A stretch of 64,000 bases of DNA from Idiomarina sp. A28L (GCF_000218785.1 NZ_AFPO01000026.1:1-64000); one strand, 5' to 3'. Shown: positions 8,226-18,055, counted from the stretch's first letter. Translations and numbers: made by a program. Notes: a model not told the origin generated them from the sequence alone.

Positions 8226-9061
8226 CACTTCCTCCGAGGAATTAAACCAGGGGCGAAATACGCGAGAAGCTCACCCACTTTTTTACGATTTGCGCCATTT
8301 TGACTGATAAACCGATGTACCTGCAAGGTAGTGAGTTCTGCGTGCTCATAAAAAAGCCGCGCAGTATCGGTATCATGATTACTAATTAACACTGGAATAT
8401 TGCGCTTTAACGAGGCGTGCCGAGCTTTTTGCGCCAGCAATAATTGCTCATCTAAACCAAAACCATTGCCAGAGTAACTGGTAAAATTTGCAGTGGTACT
8501 CAATGGCAAATACGGCGGGTCGCAATAGATAACATGATTCTCGCGCGCTCTTCGAAAGCTATTTTGGAACGGCTCACAGGTAAAAGTAGCTTTTTTTGCT
8601 TTTTCTGCAAAGAATTCCAGTTCAGCCTGAGGGTAATAAGGGCCGTTATAGCGGCCAAATGGCACATTAAAAGCACCGCTAGCATTGTAACGGCACAGCC
8701 CGTTGTAACCGTGGCGGTTAAAATACAAGAACAGCAATGAACGAAAATAAGGGTCGCTGCTGGCGTTAAATTCTTTGCGCAAGGCGTAGTATGCTTCGGC
8801 ATTATTATTACCGGGCACAAAAAATCGCCGCGCATCTTCAATATAAGTTTTCGGCCGCCGCTTCAGGAATTTATATAAATTTATTAAATCAGCGTTAATA
8901 TCGTTTAGCAGGTATTTATCATAATCGGTGTTCAGAAACACTGAGCCAGCGCCCACGAATGGCTCTATGAGCTTATCTCCGGGGGGAAGCAAGCGTTTGA
9001 TAGGCTCGATTAATGTGTATTTTCCACCGGCCCATTTTAGGAACGCGCGCTGCTTCTTCAT
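8225..9061 (-). CDS. dam: DNA adenine methylase Dam
   Basis: A 278-residue N6-adenine methyltransferase expected to modify GATC and so serve mismatch repair strand choice and replication timing. It has the alpha-group order: FLKWAGGKYTLI (SAM binding, motif X/I), FVGAGSVFLN, then YCDPPYLPLS carrying the catalytic DPPY. Length matches E. coli Dam (278). damX, which lies between aroB and dam in Enterobacteria, is absent: aroB ends about 60 bases away upstream. Dam is probably the first gene of the dam-elaA-rsmJ unit or reads on from aroK-aroB. Confidence 0.96.
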   Translation of the reverse strand: MKKQRAFLKWAGGKYTLIEPIKRLLPPGDKLIEPFVGAGSVFLNTDYDKYLLNDINADLINLYKFLKRRPKTYIEDARRFFVPGNNNAEAYYALRKEFNASSDPYFRSLLFLYFNRHGYNGLCRYNASGAFNVPFGRYNGPYYPQAELEFFAEKAKKATFTCEPFQNSFRRARENHVIYCDPPYLPLSTTANFTSYSGNGFGLDEQLLLAQKARHASLKRNIPVLISNHDTDTARLFYEHAELTTLQVHRFISQNGANRKKVGELLAYFAPGLIPRRK

Positions 9062-9123
9062 ATATTATTATTTTGCTGGTTTGTGAGGTTAGTGTAACTA
9101 GAAGTTATGCACAATAACACGCT

Positions 9124-10236
9124 TCAAAGCGCATCGATAAGCCTTGTTAACGCTGCGCTACTGATATTACTAAAAATATTCGCACGGCCAGGGCCCGTTG
9201 GCAAAATAAACCGCATTTTCCCCTGTTTCACCTTTTTATCTCGCGCCATAAGCTCTAACCATGTGGTCTTAGTCATACCTTTCGGCGGCCGAGTAGGTAA
9301 GCCAGCGCTTTTAATTAAGTTTTCAATGCGCTCCGCGTGCTTGCTCTCAATATAACCAAGCTGCACGGCCAAACGTGCAGCCATTACCATACCTACTGCC
9401 ACGGCCTCACCATGCAACCAAGTTTTATAATGAGTGGCGGCTTCTATCGCGTGGCCAAAGGTATGGCCAAGGTTCAGTAGCGCACGAATACCATTCTCAT
9501 GCTCATCGGCGGCCACAATTTCAGCTTTTATTTCGCAGCTGCGCGTTATTGCATGCGCGAGCGCTTCTGGTTGGCGTGCCAGTAAACGGGCCATATTTAG
9601 CTCTAACCACGCAAAGAAATTACTATCGGCCATCACGCCATATTTGATTACTTCGGCAAGGCCAGCTTGTAGTTCGCGAACCGGCAAACTCTGCAAGGTA
9701 TTAATATCGATAACAACCGCTGAAGGCTGATGAAAGGCACCTATTAAATTTTTACCACCCGGGTGGTTTACTGCAGTTTTACCGCCTACCGAAGAATCAA
9801 CCTGCGCCAGCAAAGTAGTGGGAATTTGAATAAAGGGAACGCCACGCTGCCAAGTGGCGGCCACAAAACCGGCCATATCACCTACCACGCCACCACCCAA
9901 TGCAATAATAGTGCAATCGCGATTGAGCCGATGTTTTACCAACAAATCCATGATTTCGCCGTAAATAGTAAGGGATTTATAGGATTCGCCATCAGGCATA
10001 AGTGCGTGATAAATGTTGTTGCGCGATATGCCGTGCACTTGCAGATTATCGGTTAAAGGCTTGAGATAATGTTCCGCAACGGTGGCATTACTGATAATCA
10101 CTACTTGCTCACCGGCGTTTGGCAACGCCTGCTTTAATACAGCGGCTACTGAATTGCTCAGTAACCCGCTACCAACATAAATTGGGTAACTACGTGCACC
10201 AAGAGAAACGTTTAGGCTCTGCGTTGGTGCATTCAT
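9124..10236 (-). CDS. aroB: 3-dehydroquinate synthase AroB
   Basis: Second step of the shikimate pathway: DAHP to 3-dehydroquinate, NAD- and metal-dependent. Seen: IIALGGGVVGDMAGFVAATW (NAD loop), IQIPTTLLAQVDSSVGGKTAVNHPGGKN (substrate and phosphate contacts) and the metal His in LNLGHTFGHAIEA. The frame is open 21 bases further upstream, but ATG at 10236 (MNAPTQSL) lies one base after the aroK stop and gives the usual N-terminus, about 370 residues. It is translated right behind aroK. Confidence 0.96.
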   Translation of the reverse strand: MNAPTQSLNVSLGARSYPIYVGSGLLSNSVAAVLKQALPNAGEQVVIISNATVAEHYLKPLTDNLQVHGISRNNIYHALMPDGESYKSLTIYGEIMDLLVKHRLNRDCTIIALGGGVVGDMAGFVAATWQRGVPFIQIPTTLLAQVDSSVGGKTAVNHPGGKNLIGAFHQPSAVVIDINTLQSLPVRELQAGLAEVIKYGVMADSNFFAWLELNMARLLARQPEALAHAITRSCEIKAEIVAADEHENGIRALLNLGHTFGHAIEAATHYKTWLHGEAVAVGMVMAARLAVQLGYIESKHAERIENLIKSAGLPTRPPKGMTKTTWLELMARDKKVKQGKMRFILPTGPGRANIFSNISSAALTRLIDAL

Positions 10237-10237
10237 A

Positions 10238-10756
10238 TCATAACCCCAATTTAGCAATAATTTCGTTGGCGACTACTTTTGCGCTTTGCTCATCGGTGTG
10301 GATAACCACATCGGCGATTTCTTCATACAGAGGATCGCGCTCTTCGGCTAAATTTTCAAGAACTTCTCTCGGGTTATCGGCATTCGCTAGCAGTGGCCGG
10401 CGTTTATCACGCTGAGTGCGCGCTACTTGCTTATCGATATTGGTTTTTAAATAAACCACAACACCGCGTGCCGATAACTTCAGGCGATTTTCTTTGCTAA
10501 TAATCGAGCCGCCACCGGTAGCTAAAACAATACCGGTGTTTTCGGTAAGCTCGCTAATCATTTTTTCTTCTCGATCACGAAAACCTTCCTCACCTTCGAG
10601 CTCAAATACCCAACTAATATCTGCGCCGGTACGGCGTTCTATTTCGGTATCAGAATCAAAGAACTCTAAATGAAGAGATTTGGCGAGTTGCCGCCCGATG
10701 GTGCTTTTGCCAGCCCCCATTGGGCCAATCAAAAAAATATTGCGCTTATCAGCCAT
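10238..10756 (-). CDS. aroK: shikimate kinase AroK
   Basis: A 172-residue kinase that phosphorylates shikimate. Walker A is [16 protein letters not shown], the shikimate-binding Asp is in [22 protein letters not shown] follows, and ATGGGSI is the substrate loop. Length is typical. It heads aroK-aroB, and its upstream neighbour is the pilMNO-like cluster 106 bases away, where pilQ would be expected. Nothing pilQ-like remains in the gap. Confidence 0.96.
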   Translation of the reverse strand: MADKRNIFLIGPMGAGKSTIGRQLAKSLHLEFFDSDTEIERRTGADISWVFELEGEEGFRDREEKMISELTENTGIVLATGGGSIISKENRLKLSARGVVVYLKTNIDKQVARTQRDKRRPLLANADNPREVLENLAEERDPLYEEIADVVIHTDEQSAKVVANEIIAKLGL

Positions 10757-10862
10757 AGCTTGAATACATCACTTCTTATAAAAACTGTTTCGAATCAAAT
10801 GAGTGGTGGTTCACCCCTGTGCCCCAGAAAAAAAGACAGGCGATTATCGCAATTTGCGCCCG

Positions 10863-11690
10863 CTATGGCAACCAGCGCGGTTTGTGTGCACCGCTTTCAT
10901 TTACCTGCAATGCCGCTGGGAGGCATTCAGTTACTATGTTTTTTGGCGAAACTTCGGTGCCCTCAGATATTTCACTTTGTTCACTGGCCTGCGCAAAACT
11001 AAGTATTACTTCACCGTTATTCACTCTCGAAAACATTAACCCGGTGCCAGAATGAATATCTCCTTGCTGATATTGCCATTGCCGCATGCCATCATCGAGC
11101 ACCAAGCGAACTCCCAATGTAGCCGCCAGTTTTAGATGCGCTGGCCACAAATTCAAGCAACTTTGCAGTGGTTCTGGTTTAGGTTGCTGTGGTTTTGGAA
11201 AAGGGCTTGCCTGTGCATTAGGTATATTGGTGATTTTATGCGCCCCTGCTGCCAATGATAAGCTCAATTCAATAATATCGCCCTGCCATTGCCAATTCGC
11301 TTGTTGTGGAAACCATTGGCTATCATTTAACTGCTGCAACCAACGATACAAATCGAAAAACGAGCCCGTAATAACGTATTGCTGTGTGCCATTATCGTTA
11401 CTGAATTTTGCCAATTTAAGTTCATTCACTAACTCCGGGAGTTCCATTTTTCGGGCCTGTGGTGATTCTGCTCTCGGCATATTGAGTAACGCCTGCAAAT
11501 TGTTAAAGCTTACCTGTTGCTGCAAACGTTTTTGTTTTTCCGGTTCAATAAATACTAGCTCGACGACCACGAGTGTTATCAATATAAACGCCAAGAGAAC
11601 AACCGAACGCAGAGGCGCCGCTCGCAAAATTATTGAGCTTAACCCTTCGTTGCCAATTCGAGCACTGCTATTTCTGGCGCTGCTAATCAT
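10863..11690 (-). CDS. PilO/HofO-like protein with a possible PilP-like tail
   Basis: A 275-residue protein with one membrane segment near residues 26-48 (LRSVVLLAFILITLVVVELVF), a predicted coiled stretch after it, and a periplasmic domain. The position between a pilN-like gene and aroK, and the bitopic layout, indicate PilO/HofO, a periplasmic alignment subunit of type IV pilus or competence machinery. After a Pro/Gln-rich linker (about residues 155-170) a second domain (LAATLGVRLVLDDGMRQWQYQQGD) sits where PilP would be encoded; a PilO-PilP fusion is possible but weakly supported. It overlaps the pilN-like gene by 8 bases. Family assignment is mainly by context. Confidence 0.55.
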   Translation of the reverse strand: MISSARNSSARIGNEGLSSIILRAAPLRSVVLLAFILITLVVVELVFIEPEKQKRLQQQVSFNNLQALLNMPRAESPQARKMELPELVNELKLAKFSNDNGTQQYVITGSFFDLYRWLQQLNDSQWFPQQANWQWQGDIIELSLSLAAGAHKITNIPNAQASPFPKPQQPKPEPLQSCLNLWPAHLKLAATLGVRLVLDDGMRQWQYQQGDIHSGTGLMFSRVNNGEVILSFAQASEQSEISEGTEVSPKNIVTECLPAALQVNESGAHKPRWLP

Positions 11691-12192
11691 AATGTTGCTC
11701 CGAACTGTTTATCGGCTTCAGGTTTATGCTTAATTCCCATTCGTAAGGCGGGGAGGAAGTAAGCTCTTGTAAATCTGCATGGGTGATTTCCCAATCAGGA
11801 ATTTTCCCGTTCGTGAGCTTTTGAACATTTTGAGCCGATTTTATAAATAGCGTAAGGCTGGCTGTTTCCTGCAGAAACTGAACCCTATGCAAGTGTATCT
11901 GTGGGTGTTCATGCAAAGGCTCATCTTCCAAACCGGCGCCCTCGTTGAGCTGAATTCCCAATGCATTGAGTAATTGCAACTGCCGATATAATGGGTGGGG
12001 TGCTAATGTGGGCGGTAATTGATAGCCTGCTCGCAACTGCTGCTGCTGACCAGACGAAAGCTTTACGGGTAACGCAGAATACTGCCAAGCAACAAAACCT
12101 ATCACTACCGTAAGCGCGCAACACAACTCGATGCGATACCGTTTTCGTTGTCGCCGCACTCGCATTGCTAACGGAGATATAAAATCAACCAC
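11683..12192 (-). CDS. pilN: PilN/HofN-like protein
   Basis: A 169-residue bitopic protein: a short basic cytoplasmic start (PLAMRVRRQRKRYRIE), one membrane segment (about 25-42), then a periplasmic domain. Known PilN binds PilM through its cytoplasmic N-terminus and pairs with PilO. Here the canonical INLLPWR-type PilM-binding motif is not evident (VDFISPLAMRVRR instead), so divergence is considerable. It overlaps its neighbours by 8 bases on both sides, indicating one transcript with coupled translation. Confidence 0.6.
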   Translation of the reverse strand: MVDFISPLAMRVRRQRKRYRIELCCALTVVIGFVAWQYSALPVKLSSGQQQQLRAGYQLPPTLAPHPLYRQLQLLNALGIQLNEGAGLEDEPLHEHPQIHLHRVQFLQETASLTLFIKSAQNVQKLTNGKIPDWEITHADLQELTSSPPYEWELSINLKPINSSEQHYD

Positions 12193-12835
12193 CGAAACCT
12201 CCTTTTTTAAAAAGAGCAGCTGAGATAGCGAGCACTAACTCACTTTTATTTATTTCTGGTGTAGCTAAAGGCTGCTGATTAGAAACCGCAAATAGCTTTT
12301 GCTCACAATCCTTTAGTAAACGCTCTGCCTGGGGGTGTAAAGGTTGAGCTTTGGCCGCGGGTTGCCAACTGCAGAGCTGTTTTTCCACAATACCAAAACA
12401 CTGTAACTGCTTAACTAAATTCGTGTGTTGGGCTTTTGCCAAGAGCCAAAGTTTGCTGTTCTGCCCATCCAGTTCCACATCCCACAACCAATCCTCTGAT
12501 TTCGGTTGTTGCTTCACTTTCAACTCGGCACAAGCTACTGTTTCCATGTTGTTAATTTCAGCAGGCAACAGTAGTGGCAATACTTGGAAAGTATCACTCA
12601 CAACATGAAAAGAAACATGCTTAATGCCATTGGGAATATCGAGTTTCGCTTTTACGGCAACGTTAGCTTCAACCAGAGCTGGATCGAACGTGGAATATTG
12701 CGCAAACACAACCTGACAGGCGGATTGTTGTTGATTGATTATTGCTAAGGCAAAACTACTGGAATTGCAGTAAATGCCGCCTACTAAAAAAGGCCGCCGA
12801 AACCACCTAGCCCAGTGTTTTTTCGAGAAAAACAT
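12185..12835 (-). CDS. pilM: PilM/HofM-like protein, short
   Basis: First gene of the cluster, divergent from mrcA exactly as pilM is in many gammaproteobacteria. At 216 residues it is much shorter than standard PilM (about 350) and nearer to E. coli HofM. I see no clear ATP-binding motifs of the actin-like fold. FLVGGIYCNSSSFALAIIN could be the remains of the first phosphate-loop strand. Assignment is by context and remote similarity. It suggests a reduced, HofMN-like assembly platform or one in decay. Confidence 0.5.
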   Translation of the reverse strand: MFFSKKHWARWFRRPFLVGGIYCNSSSFALAIINQQQSACQVVFAQYSTFDPALVEANVAVKAKLDIPNGIKHVSFHVVSDTFQVLPLLLPAEINNMETVACAELKVKQQPKSEDWLWDVELDGQNSKLWLLAKAQHTNLVKQLQCFGIVEKQLCSWQPAAKAQPLHPQAERLLKDCEQKLFAVSNQQPLATPEINKSELVLAISAALFKKGGFGG

Positions 12836-12883
12836 ATCAACGGCCTCCGTGCCATTGTTAATATTGCTTCAAGTAAATGTGTA

Positions 12884-12916
12884 TTGGTTAAATTTAGCTC
12901 ATAATAAGCGTATAAT
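12884..12916 (+). promoter_or_regulatory. candidate mrcA promoter
   Basis: A perfect TATAAT lies at 12911-12916, with a TTGGTT 21 bases upstream at 12884-12889 (spacing longer than ideal). The -10 covers the ATG at 12915 that the longest frame offers, so that ATG cannot be on this transcript. This supports GTG 12951 as the mrcA start. Confidence 0.5.
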
Positions 12917-12950
12917 GCGGTTGTTTTATTTAGGTGATGGCGGAAATTCT

Positions 12951-15530
12951 GTGATTCGATTTTTGAAGTATTTCTTGCTTACCATTGTGGCGCTTATATT
13001 CCTCGGTTTCGCCACGGTAGCAGGGCTCTATTATTATGTGAAAGACGACCTCCCAAGTGTGGATACGCTAAGAGATGTGCGTTTTTTAACGCCTATGCAA
13101 GTATATACTGCAGACGGGAAATTGATGTCGCAATTCGGCGAACAGCGCCGTATTCCTCTCACCCTCGATGAAATTCCGCAATCGATGATCGATGCTATTT
13201 TAGCAACTGAAGATTCTCGTTTTTACAGCCATCGCGGTGTTGACCCGATCGGCGTAATGCGGGCTTTTTGGGTTTTGGTAAGCACTGGCGAAATCCGTGA
13301 AGGTGCAAGTACTATTACCATGCAGTTGGCCCGAAATTTCTTCCTGACACGCGAACGTGTATGGATACGCAAAATTAAAGAAGCCTTTATTGCGCTGCAC
13401 ATAGAGCAATTGCTTAGTAAAGATGAAATTCTCGAGTTGTATCTAAATAAACTTGAGCTCGGCCACCGCGCATTTGGGGTTGGTGCCGCTGCACAAGTGT
13501 ATTATGGCCGCGATCTTGATCAGCTTGATCTTTCGGAAATTGCTACCTTAGCGGGTATGCCACAAGGCCCCTCGATTCTGAACCCGATATCGAATCCTGC
13601 TGCATCAGTGCAACGCCGCCGTATCGTTTTGGGCCGCATGCTTGCGGAAAATTACATAACGCGAGACGAATACGATGTTGCTTTCCGAGCGCCTGTAAGC
13701 GCACGTTATCACGTTGCCGAGCTGGAGTTGAATGCGCCTTTCCTAGCTGAAATGGTGCGCCAAGAAATGATTCAACGTTTTGGCGTTGATGATGCCTACA
13801 ACGGCGGTTACAAGGTTCACACCACAGTAAACTCAGAGCAACAACTCGCTGCTGAATATGCCTTACGGGAAAACTTACACGCTTACGATGAGCGCCACGG
13901 TTACCGTGGCCCGGAGATGCGCTTGTGGGGAATAGATCCCGAAAGCCTATTTAGCGATAGCAAAACACAATTACAGAAGCTTCCAGATGAAGCAACGCTT
14001 GCCACTATGATGCAAAACCGTGGCGAACAATGGCCGGAAGCCGATATTATTCAATACCTTGAAAGGCAACCACGCTTTGGCCGATTACAGCACGCCATTG
14101 TTAGTGATGTTCACGAAAAAACAGCAGATGTTATTTTACGAGGTGGCATGCGCGCCACCATAGAATGGAACCAAATGGATTGGGCACGGCGCTATATTGA
14201 TGCTGAACGACAAGGATTTGCACCGAAAAGCGCTAGCGAAATTTTAAACCGAGGCGATCATGTTCTATTGCGCCCAGTTGAAGAAGGGTATCGCTTGGCA
14301 CAAATGCCTGGGCCAGGTTCCGCAATAGTTGCATTGAATCCAAATAATGGTGCGCTGCAAAGTATTGTTGGCGGCTACAGTTTTAATCACAGCCAATTTA
14401 ACCGTGCTAACCAAGCAAAACGTCAGGTAGGTTCAAGCATTAAGCCATTCATTTATGCTGCTGCATTAGATCGAGATTTCACCCTTGCTACATTGGTAAA
14501 CGATGCCCCAGTTACTCAGTGGAACCCTGGCTCTGGCTCTGCCTGGCGGCCGCGCAATTCACCGGAAGTATACGATGGGCCAATACGTTTACGGGAAGCG
14601 CTAGCGCGTTCGAAGAACGTTGTTTCTGTGCGCTTAATTCGTGAACTCGGTGTAAATCAAACAGCTGATTACATTGAACGTTTTGGCTTTCTACCAAATG
14701 ATGTGCAACGCAACGAATCGCTTTCTTTAGGTGCCGCATCATTCACACCATTAGAAATGGCGCGCGGCTTCGCCGTTTTTGCCAATGGTGGCTATCTCGT
14801 AACACCTTACTTTATCGACCGTATTGAAGATTCTGATGGCAATATTATATTTCAAAGCCAACCCGAATACGCTTGTGCTCGCTGTGCCGCTGAAGCGGTT
14901 GGTATTGAATTCACAAACGATGATTATGCCAATGAAGCGATTCTTTCGGAAAGGAACCAAGCACCTCGAGTAATTCCTGAGCAGGTGGCTTACCTTGTTA
15001 CTGAAGCCCTACAATCTGCGGTTTGGGGTGGTGGTAGCTGGGCAAACCAAACTGGCTGGAATGGCACCGCGTGGCGTGCTCAGGCGTTACGGAATCGTAA
15101 TCTAGCCGGGAAAACGGGTACTACCAACGATGTGAAAGATACTTGGTTTGTGGGCTATACCCGCGATATCGTTGCTGCAAGTTGGGTGGGATTCGATAAT
15201 CTCGAATTTGCCCTTGGCCGCACTTCGCTAAATAGCAACCTTGGCCGCCAACGTCAGCCAATTGTAGGTTCTGAGGCAGGCGCAACAACAGCACTTCCTG
15301 GCTGGGTAACCTATATGCAAACCGCACTTTCACAACTTGAAGAACGGCCATTTGAATTACCACCAAACATGGTTTCAGTGCGCATTGACCAACCTTCTGG
15401 GCGCCTCACGAATCGCACCGATCACACGAGTATGTTTGAATATTTCATTCGCGGCACAGAGCCCAAAGAATTTGCCAACCCTGATCGACGGCCGCAAGAA
15501 GTGTTCGAAGACGAAGAAGGTTTGTTTTAG
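12951..15530 (+). CDS. mrcA: penicillin-binding protein 1A
   Basis: Bifunctional peptidoglycan synthase anchored in the inner membrane: an N-terminal GT51 glycosyltransferase makes glycan strands and a C-terminal transpeptidase cross-links them. Seen: membrane anchor at the start; GT51 motifs EDSRFYSHRGVD, GASTITMQLARN and KLELGHRAFGVGAAAQVYYG; transpeptidase SxxK in GSSIKPF, SxN in SKNVVS, and KTG in AGKTGTTNDVKDTW. The GTG start gives VIRFLKYFLLTIVALIFLGF, matching the E. coli PBP1A start, with GGCGGAA just upstream. The longer frame adds 59 residues that overlap the pilM start and the promoter. Length 859 aa is normal. It ends at an intrinsic terminator. Confidence 0.95.
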   Translation: MIRFLKYFLLTIVALIFLGFATVAGLYYYVKDDLPSVDTLRDVRFLTPMQVYTADGKLMSQFGEQRRIPLTLDEIPQSMIDAILATEDSRFYSHRGVDPIGVMRAFWVLVSTGEIREGASTITMQLARNFFLTRERVWIRKIKEAFIALHIEQLLSKDEILELYLNKLELGHRAFGVGAAAQVYYGRDLDQLDLSEIATLAGMPQGPSILNPISNPAASVQRRRIVLGRMLAENYITRDEYDVAFRAPVSARYHVAELELNAPFLAEMVRQEMIQRFGVDDAYNGGYKVHTTVNSEQQLAAEYALRENLHAYDERHGYRGPEMRLWGIDPESLFSDSKTQLQKLPDEATLATMMQNRGEQWPEADIIQYLERQPRFGRLQHAIVSDVHEKTADVILRGGMRATIEWNQMDWARRYIDAERQGFAPKSASEILNRGDHVLLRPVEEGYRLAQMPGPGSAIVALNPNNGALQSIVGGYSFNHSQFNRANQAKRQVGSSIKPFIYAAALDRDFTLATLVNDAPVTQWNPGSGSAWRPRNSPEVYDGPIRLREALARSKNVVSVRLIRELGVNQTADYIERFGFLPNDVQRNESLSLGAASFTPLEMARGFAVFANGGYLVTPYFIDRIEDSDGNIIFQSQPEYACARCAAEAVGIEFTNDDYANEAILSERNQAPRVIPEQVAYLVTEALQSAVWGGGSWANQTGWNGTAWRAQALRNRNLAGKTGTTNDVKDTWFVGYTRDIVAASWVGFDNLEFALGRTSLNSNLGRQRQPIVGSEAGATTALPGWVTYMQTALSQLEERPFELPPNMVSVRIDQPSGRLTNRTDHTSMFEYFIRGTEPKEFANPDRRPQEVFEDEEGLF

Positions 15531-15548
15531 CCCTCTAATTGTTGGGTA

Positions 15549-15585
15549 CAAAAAAGGCCGTGTTCATTTGAACGCGGCCTTTCTT
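15549..15585 (+). terminator. intrinsic terminator after mrcA
   Basis: A stem AAAGGCCGTGTTCA / TGAACGCGGCCTTT (one G-T pair) is preceded by an A run and followed by TCTT. It lies between convergent mrcA and metL and probably works for both. Confidence 0.8.
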
Positions 15586-15610
15586 ATTAACAGTATCGGC
15601 TCTGAGTTTA

Positions 15611-18055
15611 TTAGTGCGGTTGCACGCCAATACGTGCCAACAACTGATGCAAATCAGATTGCACTCCACCGGCGGTAACCTTCCGCCCAGCACCTGGCCC
15701 GCTAATAACTAACGGCATATCGTGATACCAATCACTATAAATTACGAAAATATTTTCACCTGGAATTAAGTTGGTAAGCATATCTTCTACCGAAATATTC
15801 TCGATACCCACGCGAGCATGGCTGCGGCCATCGGCTACCGAAAAACTTGCCATTAATCGCGGAACCTTGCGCTCTTTCTGGGCTTCATCCCAAAGCGCCT
15901 GCATTGGTGCATCGAGCTCGGTTAACCGCTGCATAAACTCCGTCAACGGCAGGTCTTTCAATGTCTCGGGCACCAAACCGTTTATATCAATATCATCCCA
16001 ATCCAGTTGAGCACCAATTTCTCGCGCCACAATTAAGAGCTTGCGAACAATATCATGACAGGATAAATCCTCTCGTGGATCTGGCTCTGTAAAGCCTTCT
16101 GTTTTCGCCTGCAACACCAAATCACTGAACTTCACCTTGCCATCGAAATTTTCAAACAACCAACTCATGGTGCCCGAAAATATTCCAGAAATGCTTCGAA
16201 TTTTATCGCCTGAACGAATCAAATCATTCAATGCGTAGTTTAATGGCAAACCCGCACCAACCGTAGTGTTGTAGAGCCATTCGCGTTTATATTCATGTTG
16301 AATAGTGCGAATTTCGCGGTACAACGATTCTTCAGCTGAACCCGCGCGTTTGTTGGCGCTGATAATATGCATGCCATTGGCAAAAAAGCTTGGATAGAGC
16401 TGGGCAATAGAGTTTGCATCGGTTAAATCCATTAAAATTAGCTCATCGCAGGGAGCATTCGGCAGTTCGCGTAATAGCTCGGTAAGCACATAGGGGCGAG
16501 CCAATCGTTCAAAATTATCTTGCCAATCTTGCAAATCAACGCCGCTGTAATCGAGCCAAAGCCGGCGCGAATTAGCAATACCAAGAATACGCACATCAAC
16601 GTTTTCATTCATTCGATCGCTTTGTTGGCGATACAATTCTATCCATTCACTACCGATATTACCGCGGCCAATAACCAATACACCAACACTGCGGCGGAAG
16701 TTAAATAGCTGGCTATGCAAGCGGTTCAACAACCGGTTATCGAGCTTTTGCCCTAAAATTGCTACTGCCGACGTTTTGTTTTCAGAAATTGAAAAACGGC
16801 GTAGTTCTTGTTCGCCAACTTCCCGGCGTAATACTGAAAATTGCTTCGTTTCCTGAATGCGTGCCCCTACTAAGGCAATCATGCTGTAACCGCTTACTTC
16901 GTGCACGTGATGTTCAGCATCGCTAACAGCAATCCAGTTGCGAATATAATCTAAGTGGTTTTGGTGAAACGCATAGAAACGTTCGCTGCCGGTTTCTTCA
17001 TCCCAGCTTACTAAAGGTTGTAGCTGGTTGCTTTCAAAGCGCGCAATTAAGCCTCTATGCTCTAAACCGATACTGAATAAAACCACATCTTGTAGCGAGG
17101 TAAGCACCTTGCCCTGAGCTTCGGTAAAATCATATTGGCCGATACGAGTTTGCTGGTTTTCTACTTTTAGGCTAGAGCGCACACTAATCACCATGCGATC
17201 ACGATTAACCGGTTGAAAAGTTCTTGGGTGCAATACAGGGCTACCTAATCGTGCAAGCTCTTCAGCTTCGCTCCAATCGAGAGAAGGTAGGCTTACTACT
17301 CGCTCTACTTTGCGCGGATCGGCTGAATACACACCCGCTACATCTTTCCAAATAGTGGTTTGCCGGCTATCGATTAAGCTGGCAATTAAGGTTGCTGAGT
17401 AATCAGAGCCATTGCGGCCGAGCAATAGGGTTCTGCCAGTTCCAGTTTCGCTACAAATAAAGCCGGTAACTATAAAACGAGTGCCCGGATAAGGGCCTAA
17501 ACGTGCAAGTAGCTGGCTGCGTGATGTTTCGGTATCAATTACCGGCTCAGCAGCATCTGTAGCTTCGAGGAAGGTGCGCGCATCGATATAATCGGCCCGC
17601 GTGCCTTGCTTCTGAAGAAGCGCAGCGAGTAGGCGAGAACTCCATAATTCACCATAGGCACATAGCTCGGCACGCTCGATAGATTCCGCACCAATTAACC
17701 ATTGCTGCCAACGGGCGAAATCAGCTTCCGATTGCGCCATTACTTGGTTCAACAAACGGCCCGATAGAAGCTCTTCGATCAGGCCTTGTTGAAAGCGTTG
17801 TAACGAACTGAGAAGAGTTGCAGCATATTCAGGTTGTGATTCACGCGCATCAGCAATAGCAATGATACGATTTGTAGTATCGCCGGCAGCAGAAACTACT
17901 ACTAAATCACTCACACCCGCATGTTCGGTAACAATTCGAGCCACACGGCGGTAGCAATATGCATCGGCTAGGCTGCTGCCCCCAAATTTGTGCACATGGA
18001 TCTCATCTGCTATTGCGCGAACACGTTCGGGTGTGGGATTTTGAGGTTTATTCAT
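15611..18055 (-). CDS. metL: bifunctional aspartokinase II / homoserine dehydrogenase II
   Basis: An 814-residue fusion that phosphorylates aspartate and reduces aspartate semialdehyde to homoserine for Met and Thr. The kinase has HVHKFGGSSLADA near residue 21, LLGRNGSDYSATLIA and KDVAGVYSADPRKV. After the ACT-like middle, the dehydrogenase has VLVIGRGNIGSEWIELY (NAD(P) loop), IISANKRAG (catalytic Lys), GAGLPLNYALNDL, GIFSGTMSWLFENFDG and GFTEPDPREDLSCHD. MetL rather than ThrA is favoured by divergence from metJ. In E. coli metB lies between metJ and metL; here it is absent. MetJ repression through the shared upstream region is expected. Confidence 0.92.
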   Translation of the reverse strand: MNKPQNPTPERVRAIADEIHVHKFGGSSLADAYCYRRVARIVTEHAGVSDLVVVSAAGDTTNRIIAIADARESQPEYAATLLSSLQRFQQGLIEELLSGRLLNQVMAQSEADFARWQQWLIGAESIERAELCAYGELWSSRLLAALLQKQGTRADYIDARTFLEATDAAEPVIDTETSRSQLLARLGPYPGTRFIVTGFICSETGTGRTLLLGRNGSDYSATLIASLIDSRQTTIWKDVAGVYSADPRKVERVVSLPSLDWSEAEELARLGSPVLHPRTFQPVNRDRMVISVRSSLKVENQQTRIGQYDFTEAQGKVLTSLQDVVLFSIGLEHRGLIARFESNQLQPLVSWDEETGSERFYAFHQNHLDYIRNWIAVSDAEHHVHEVSGYSMIALVGARIQETKQFSVLRREVGEQELRRFSISENKTSAVAILGQKLDNRLLNRLHSQLFNFRRSVGVLVIGRGNIGSEWIELYRQQSDRMNENVDVRILGIANSRRLWLDYSGVDLQDWQDNFERLARPYVLTELLRELPNAPCDELILMDLTDANSIAQLYPSFFANGMHIISANKRAGSAEESLYREIRTIQHEYKREWLYNTTVGAGLPLNYALNDLIRSGDKIRSISGIFSGTMSWLFENFDGKVKFSDLVLQAKTEGFTEPDPREDLSCHDIVRKLLIVAREIGAQLDWDDIDINGLVPETLKDLPLTEFMQRLTELDAPMQALWDEAQKERKVPRLMASFSVADGRSHARVGIENISVEDMLTNLIPGENIFVIYSDWYHDMPLVISGPGAGRKVTAGGVQSDLHQLLARIGVQPH

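Noticed and set aside
11086-11733. Plus-strand frame of 215 codons inside the pil cluster
   Set aside because: It is the reverse complement of the pilO-like and pilN-like genes, Cys/Ser/Leu-rich with no domain and no ribosome site; the minus-strand genes have membrane segments and operon overlaps.
12774-12950. Longer mrcA N-terminus from ATG 12774 or 12915
   Set aside because: It overlaps the divergent pilM-like start and the TATAAT box; GTG 12951 gives the conserved PBP1A N-terminus.
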